The notes below the pieces were generated by a model. The model ran no database searches, had not been told where the DNA came from, and saw only the letters and a program-made list of their open reading frames with translations. The translations under genes were made by a program, and so were the position numbers. From Sinorhizobium americanum (GTDB lineage Bacteria; Pseudomonadota; Alphaproteobacteria; Rhizobiales; Rhizobiaceae), in NCBI RefSeq assembly GCF_001651855.1, contig NZ_LNQC01000075.1:1-64000 (forward strand): 64,000 nt of DNA. The letters are read 5' to 3'. This document shows, piece by piece, positions 60,501 to 64,000 of the stretch (its first letter is position 1; the number at the start of each line of letters is the position of its first letter).

Positions 60501-61438
60501 GACGCCCGCGCGTCGACGTCACGCTCAGGATATCCGGCTTCTTCCGCGACGCTTTTCCGGAGCAGATCGCGCTGTTCGACAAGGCGATCCGTGCCATTGG
60601 CGCACTGGAAGAGGACGATGCCGACAACATGATCGCCGCCCGGATGCGCGCCGAGGCACGTCGCCTTGAGGAAAACGGCGTCGAGCCGAAGGAGGCGGCA
60701 AGGCGCGCCTCCTATAGGGTGTTCGGCGCCAAGCCGGGCGCCTATGGCGCCGGCCTGCAGGCGCTCATCGACGAAAAGGGCTGGGAAAAGCCCGCCGATC
60801 TCGCCGAGGCCTATCTTACCTGGGGCGGCTATGCCTATGGCGCCGGCGAAGACGGCAAGGCGGAGCGCGGGCTTTTCGAGGAGCGCTTGCGAACCATCGA
60901 GGCGGTTGTTCAAAATCAGGACAATCGCGAGCACGATCTGCTCGACAGCGACGATTACTATCAGTTCGAAGGCGGCATGAGCGCTGCCGCTGAGCGTCTC
61001 AAGGGGCAACGCCCGGCGATCTACCACAACGATCACTCCCGCCCGGAGAAGCCGGTGATCCGGTCGCTGGAGGAGGAGATCGGCCGCGTGGTGCGGGCCC
61101 GTGTCGTCAATCCGAAATGGATCGACGGGGTCATGCGCCATGGCTACAAGGGCGCCTTCGAGATTGCCGCGACGGTCGACTACATGTTCGCCTTCGCCGC
61201 GACGACCGGTGCGGTGCGCGACCATCATTTCGAGGCGGCCTACCAGGCCTTCATCGCCGACGAGAAAGTCCTCGATTTCCTGCGCGACAAGAACTCGGCC
61301 GCACTTGCCGAGCTCGCCGAGCGGTTCCTGGAGGCGGTCGACCGAGGTCTCTGGAACCCGCGCTCCAATTCGGCGCGATATGAACTGAACAGTCTGTCGG
61401 CCCGCGCGGCGCCTGAGCGCCCGCGCGCCGGCAACTAA
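57584..61438 (+). CDS. cobN: Aerobic cobaltochelatase subunit CobN
   Basis: A 1284-residue protein; start at 57584 with GAGGAGC upstream; readings further upstream run through the inverted repeat and are not genuine. Family blocks: [33 protein letters not shown]-like [20 protein letters not shown] near 520, [20 protein letters not shown] near 560, [20 protein letters not shown], and [20 protein letters not shown] near 940. It binds the tetrapyrrole and inserts Co(II) into hydrogenobyrinic acid a,c-diamide with CobS and CobT (not in window). Full length. Confidence 0.94.
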   Translation: [1284 protein letters not shown]

Positions 61439-61451
61439 TAGGGAGGATGCC

Positions 61452-62096
61452 ATGAGCGACGAAACCGCAAATACCGGCGAACCGGTCGCCGAGAAGGACG
61501 AAGCCCGCCACGCCATGAAGATGGCAAAGAAGAAGACGGCGCGTGACAAGATCATGGCGACGAAGACCGACGAGAAGGGTCTGATCATCGTCCATACGGG
61601 CAAGGGCAAGGGCAAGTCGACCGCCGGCTTCGGCATGATCTTCCGGCATATCGCCCATGGCATGCCCTGTGCCGTCGTGCAGTTCATCAAGGGCGCGATG
61701 CAGACCGGCGAGCGCGATCTGATCGACAAGCATTTCGGCGACCTCTGCCAGTTCTACACGCTCGGCGAAGGCTTCACCTGGGAGACGCAGGACCGCGCCC
61801 GCGACGTGGCGACGGCCGAAAAAGCCTGGGAAAAGGCGAAGGAACTGATCCGCGACGAACGCAATTCCATGGTGCTGCTCGACGAGATCAACATCGCCTT
61901 GCGTTACGACTATATCGACATTGCCGAGGTCGTTCGCTTCCTCAAGGAAGAGAAGCCGCACATGACGCATGTGGTGCTCACCGGCCGCAACGCCAAGGAA
62001 GATCTCATGGAGATTGCCGATCTGGTAACGGAGATGGAACTGATCAAGCATCCGTTCCGCTCCGGCATCAAGGGTCAGAAGGGCGTCGAGTTCTGA
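61452..62096 (+). CDS. cobO: Cob(I)yrinic acid a,c-diamide adenosyltransferase
   Basis: A 214-residue protein. P-loop LIIVHTGKGKGKSTAGFGM at ~40-58; VVQFIKGAMQTGERDLIDK, LGEGFTWETQDRARDV and VLLDEINIALRYDYIDIAEV are the CobO/BtuR signature. Transfers adenosyl from ATP to Co(I). Follows cobN by 13 nt, with GGGAGGATGCC as its site. Charged N-tail (KMAKKKTARDK) is usual in rhizobia. Confidence 0.93.
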   Translation: MSDETANTGEPVAEKDEARHAMKMAKKKTARDKIMATKTDEKGLIIVHTGKGKGKSTAGFGMIFRHIAHGMPCAVVQFIKGAMQTGERDLIDKHFGDLCQFYTLGEGFTWETQDRARDVATAEKAWEKAKELIRDERNSMVLLDEINIALRYDYIDIAEVVRFLKEEKPHMTHVVLTGRNAKEDLMEIADLVTEMELIKHPFRSGIKGQKGVEF

Positions 62097-62147
62097 CGGT
62101 GCAAAGCCGGCTTTTTCATGCGCCGGCCGTGGAACAGGCCGGCGCGA

Positions 62148-62933
62148 TCAGATCCCCAGCCAAATCCTCAGCGGATGCGTCGGGTCCGCCAGCAGCCGGA
62201 TCGCCAACGCGATCGAGACGATGACGAGCAACGGCTTGATGATCTTCGCGCCTTTCGCCATCGCGTAACGTGAGCCGACCTGCGCACCGAGAAACTGACC
62301 CGCTCCCATCAGAAGCCCGACCTTCCAGAGCACGACCCCGTAGAGAACGAAGACGATGAAGGCGCCGAGATTGGAGCCGAAGTTCAGGAACTTCGTGTGG
62401 GCTGTCGCCTTGAGGATGCCGTAGCCGGCAAGCGAGACGAAACCGAGCATGAAGAACGAGCCCGTGCCCGGTCCGAAAATGCCGTCATAGAAGCCGATCA
62501 GCGGTACGAAGCTGAGGGTGAAAAGAAAAGCCGACAGGCGGCGATGCTTTTCGACGTCGCCGATATTCGGCTTGCAGCCGAAATAGACGGCGATTGCGAT
62601 CAGCAGAAATGGCAGCACGCCCTTCAGCGCATCGGCTGGAACGACCGTCGCGATCAAGGCGCCGAGCACCGACCCCGCGGCCGACATCAGCGCCATCGGC
62701 AGCTGTTCCTTCAGGTTCACATGGCCGTGTCGCGCATAGGCAATACTGGCGGAGCCCGACCCGAAGAGCGATTGCAGCTTGTTCGTGCCGAGCGATTCGA
62801 GCGGCGGAATGCCGGCGATCAACATGGCGGGAATGGTGATCATCCCGCCGCCCCCGGCGATCGAATCGATGAAGCCGGCCATGAAGGCGGCTATGAATAA
62901 AAAGAGCAGCAGGTGGATAGCGAGGTCGGTCAC
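62148..62933 (-). CDS. TSUP (TauE/SafE) family membrane transporter
   Basis: A 261-residue protein with about eight membrane helices. TSUP motifs near the N-terminus: AGFIDSIAGGGGMITIPAML and GTNKLQSLFGSGSASIAYAR; the second half repeats with GFYDGIFGPGTGSFFMLGF. Members export sulfite, sulfoacetate or other small organic anions. Convergent with cobO, which is 51 nt away. Substrate unknown. Confidence 0.85.
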   Translation of the reverse strand: MTDLAIHLLLFLFIAAFMAGFIDSIAGGGGMITIPAMLIAGIPPLESLGTNKLQSLFGSGSASIAYARHGHVNLKEQLPMALMSAAGSVLGALIATVVPADALKGVLPFLLIAIAVYFGCKPNIGDVEKHRRLSAFLFTLSFVPLIGFYDGIFGPGTGSFFMLGFVSLAGYGILKATAHTKFLNFGSNLGAFIVFVLYGVVLWKVGLLMGAGQFLGAQVGSRYAMAKGAKIIKPLLVIVSIALAIRLLADPTHPLRIWLGI

Positions 62934-63379
62934 GGAAAGCTCAAGACGAAACGGAATTGTTTCCGCCTTGTGTCAGAGCCGGGCATGAAAGGCAAAGGCT
63001 TGTCGGCGGCAATTTCCGCAGAAAATGCCGTTCTTCTCCGCCAGCCGGAGCGGCGGCGCCTGGTTGTGCCGTTTACGACGCGATGATGGCGCAATCCCGG
63101 TTTGACCGCCCTGATGCCCTTCGGTAAAAATGAAGATCATGCGACGGCGTCCGTGCGAGCGGATCGAAAGAGCGTCCGGTGCGGCCGACCCATTCAGGGG
63201 GCCAGACCCGGTGCTGTCCTGACCGGTGCGGTTTCTACCCAGGCCGGCGCTTCGTGTGGAACGCCGACCGCTGCGCGGCTCCCAACCCCAGAGGCATGGG
63301 ACTATCGCGCAATGTACACTGATTTGCAGCGACTCTGCGCCTCCGGGACGTGTGGCGCTGCAGGGGAGCCGCACTGCAG
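62934..63379. other. 446-nt intergenic region before cobE
   Basis: Divergent leader for the TSUP (minus) and cobE (plus) genes. No GCCACTG box or GACCTGCC end is seen, so no cobalamin riboswitch is recognised. Short palindromes such as GGCCAGACCCGG exist but do not form a known motif. Confidence 0.4.
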
Positions 63380-63838
63380 ATGTCTTTGGTCACGAGGCCA
63401 GTTTCAGCCGCACGACTCGTTCTCGGCCTCGGCTGCGAGCGAAATACAGCGCCCGGGGAAGTGATCGCGCTTGCCGAGCGGGCGCTCGCCGACGCCGGCG
63501 CGTCGAAGAGCGATGTTGCATTCGTGGCTTCGCTGGACGCGCGCGCCGAAGAGCCCGCCATCCACGCGGCCGGGCGGCATTTTTCCGTACCCGTGCGCTT
63601 CTTCGACGCTGCGACGCTTGAGGCAGAAGCCGCGCGACTTAAAAGTCCGTCCGAAATCGTCTTTGCCCATACTGGCTGCCATGGTGTTGCCGAAGGGGCG
63701 GCATTGGCGGCGGCAGGGTGTGATGCAGTCCTGCTCGTTCCGAAGATCCGCTCGGTCCGGGCAACGGCAGCAATCGCGGGACCGCCGCACCATGCCTTCA
63801 CCCGCGAGACGGAAGCGGGCGCCGTGGGAGACAGCTGA
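63380..63838 (+). CDS. cobE: Cobalamin biosynthesis protein CobE (CbiG C-terminal type)
   Basis: A 152-residue protein: VLGLGCERNTAPGEVIALAE at ~13, then SKSDVAFVASLDARAEEPAI, and FAHTGCHGVAEGAALAAAG near 100. It matches the CbiG C-terminal/CobE domain, an accessory protein of the corrin methylation steps. The start at 63380 (MSLVTRPVS) is chosen on length. Its stop overlaps the next ATG (TGATG). Confidence 0.85.
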   Translation: MSLVTRPVSAARLVLGLGCERNTAPGEVIALAERALADAGASKSDVAFVASLDARAEEPAIHAAGRHFSVPVRFFDAATLEAEAARLKSPSEIVFAHTGCHGVAEGAALAAAGCDAVLLVPKIRSVRATAAIAGPPHHAFTRETEAGAVGDS

Positions 63839-63957
63839 TGCATTGCGGGGCCGCGCACATATTGTCATTTCATGCGCAGATTCAATGTTCTGCCATCATT
63901 TCCTACGAGAGAGAATCAGCTCAGATGTTTCGCCAGGCCCGGAGTGACAAGCCGTGA
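63838..63957 (+). CDS. Putative 39-residue bridging ORF between cobE and cobA
   Basis: The start is in the TGATG overlap with cobE and the stop in the GTGA overlap with the next gene. Reading: MHCGAAHILSFHAQIQCSAI, ending ARSDKP. No family. It may be only a translational coupler, or nothing at all; the sequence gives no more. Confidence 0.25.
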   Translation: MHCGAAHILSFHAQIQCSAIISYERESAQMFRQARSDKP

Positions 63958-64000
63958 CGGATGCGTTTTTTGCCGACCTGCCGGAACTCAATCCCGGTTC
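63954..64000 (+). CDS. cobA: Start of a probable uroporphyrinogen-III C-methyltransferase (partial)
   Basis: The GTG at 63954 opens a frame to the window edge reading VTDAFFADLPELNPGS. The start of CobA in related bacteria has the same style (short DxFAxLPxLxxGS before the SAM-binding motif), from memory. Only 15 residues are visible, so the call rests on that match and on the cob context. An ATGTTTCG leader ORF overlaps it. Confidence 0.5.
   Translation, partial: MTDAFFADLPELNPG

Noticed and set aside
62934-63379. Second cobalamin riboswitch before cobE or the TSUP gene
   Set aside because: No B12 box and no GACCTGCC end on either strand.

Overview
The window reads as a chromosomal segment of an alphaproteobacterium of the Rhizobiaceae, most likely Sinorhizobium/Ensifer. 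It has high GC with strong third-position GC, mosaic palindromic RIME-type intergenic repeats, many class III cyclases, BA14K and DUF1127 proteins, a cobalt-requiring aerobic cobalamin pathway (cobN, cobO, cobQ, cobW, cobE, cobA), and a betaine-homocysteine methyltransferase. I recall a similar neighbourhood on the S. meliloti chromosome, but could not check this. I saw no tRNA, rRNA, CRISPR array or intact insertion sequence.

Layout. 1-5182 is an accessory, prophage-like region: a tail-associated protein, two family 2 glycosyltransferases in AT-rich DNA, a scar pseudogene made from an epimerase and a methyltransferase, and a lysis cassette (lambda-type endolysin, overlapping spanin-like pair, DUF1515 membrane protein). 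5259-24828 is mixed core and accessory genes: two duplicated lipoproteins, an SLC13 permease, a large MscS channel, TerC, a CBS protein, an adenylate cyclase, a pair of multi-receiver response regulators (one with GGDEF), a GlxA/AraC regulator, a LysR regulator with DUF1127-type small genes, and an ArsR-SRPBCC pair. 24889-38102 holds a corrinoid-dependent one-carbon module. 38201-44371 carries a phosphodiester glycosidase-like protein, an ECF sigma factor with a membrane vWA protein, and an acyltransferase. 44452-49354 holds bmt, a LysR-tautomerase pair, and a betaine-type ABC ATPase and binding protein without a permease. 50158-64000 is a cobalamin biosynthesis region, interrupted by a CHASE2 cyclase and a convergent FecR protein, with a long cobalamin riboswitch before cobP-cobW-cobN-cobO.

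How the genes may work together. The most interesting system is the one-carbon module: an MttB-superfamily methyltransferase without pyrrolysine, a B12-binding corrinoid protein, a methyl-THF:corrinoid methyltransferase, a MetF-type reductase with a cysteine-rich MetV-like partner, a small PF13769-type protein, a DUF1638 protein, an Fe-S ASKHA corrinoid activase and a cysteine-rich ferredoxin/QueG-like protein. From the known roles of these families, I infer that a methyl group is taken from a quaternary amine (betaine-like), passed through cobalt to tetrahydrofolate, and oxidised or used for methionine. The nearby bmt, the betaine-type transporter genes and the cobalamin genes fit this. The three enzymes expected to touch the corrinoid protein all have Arg/Gly/Ala-rich tails, while the corrinoid protein starts with a strongly acidic stretch; this may be an assembly code for the complex.
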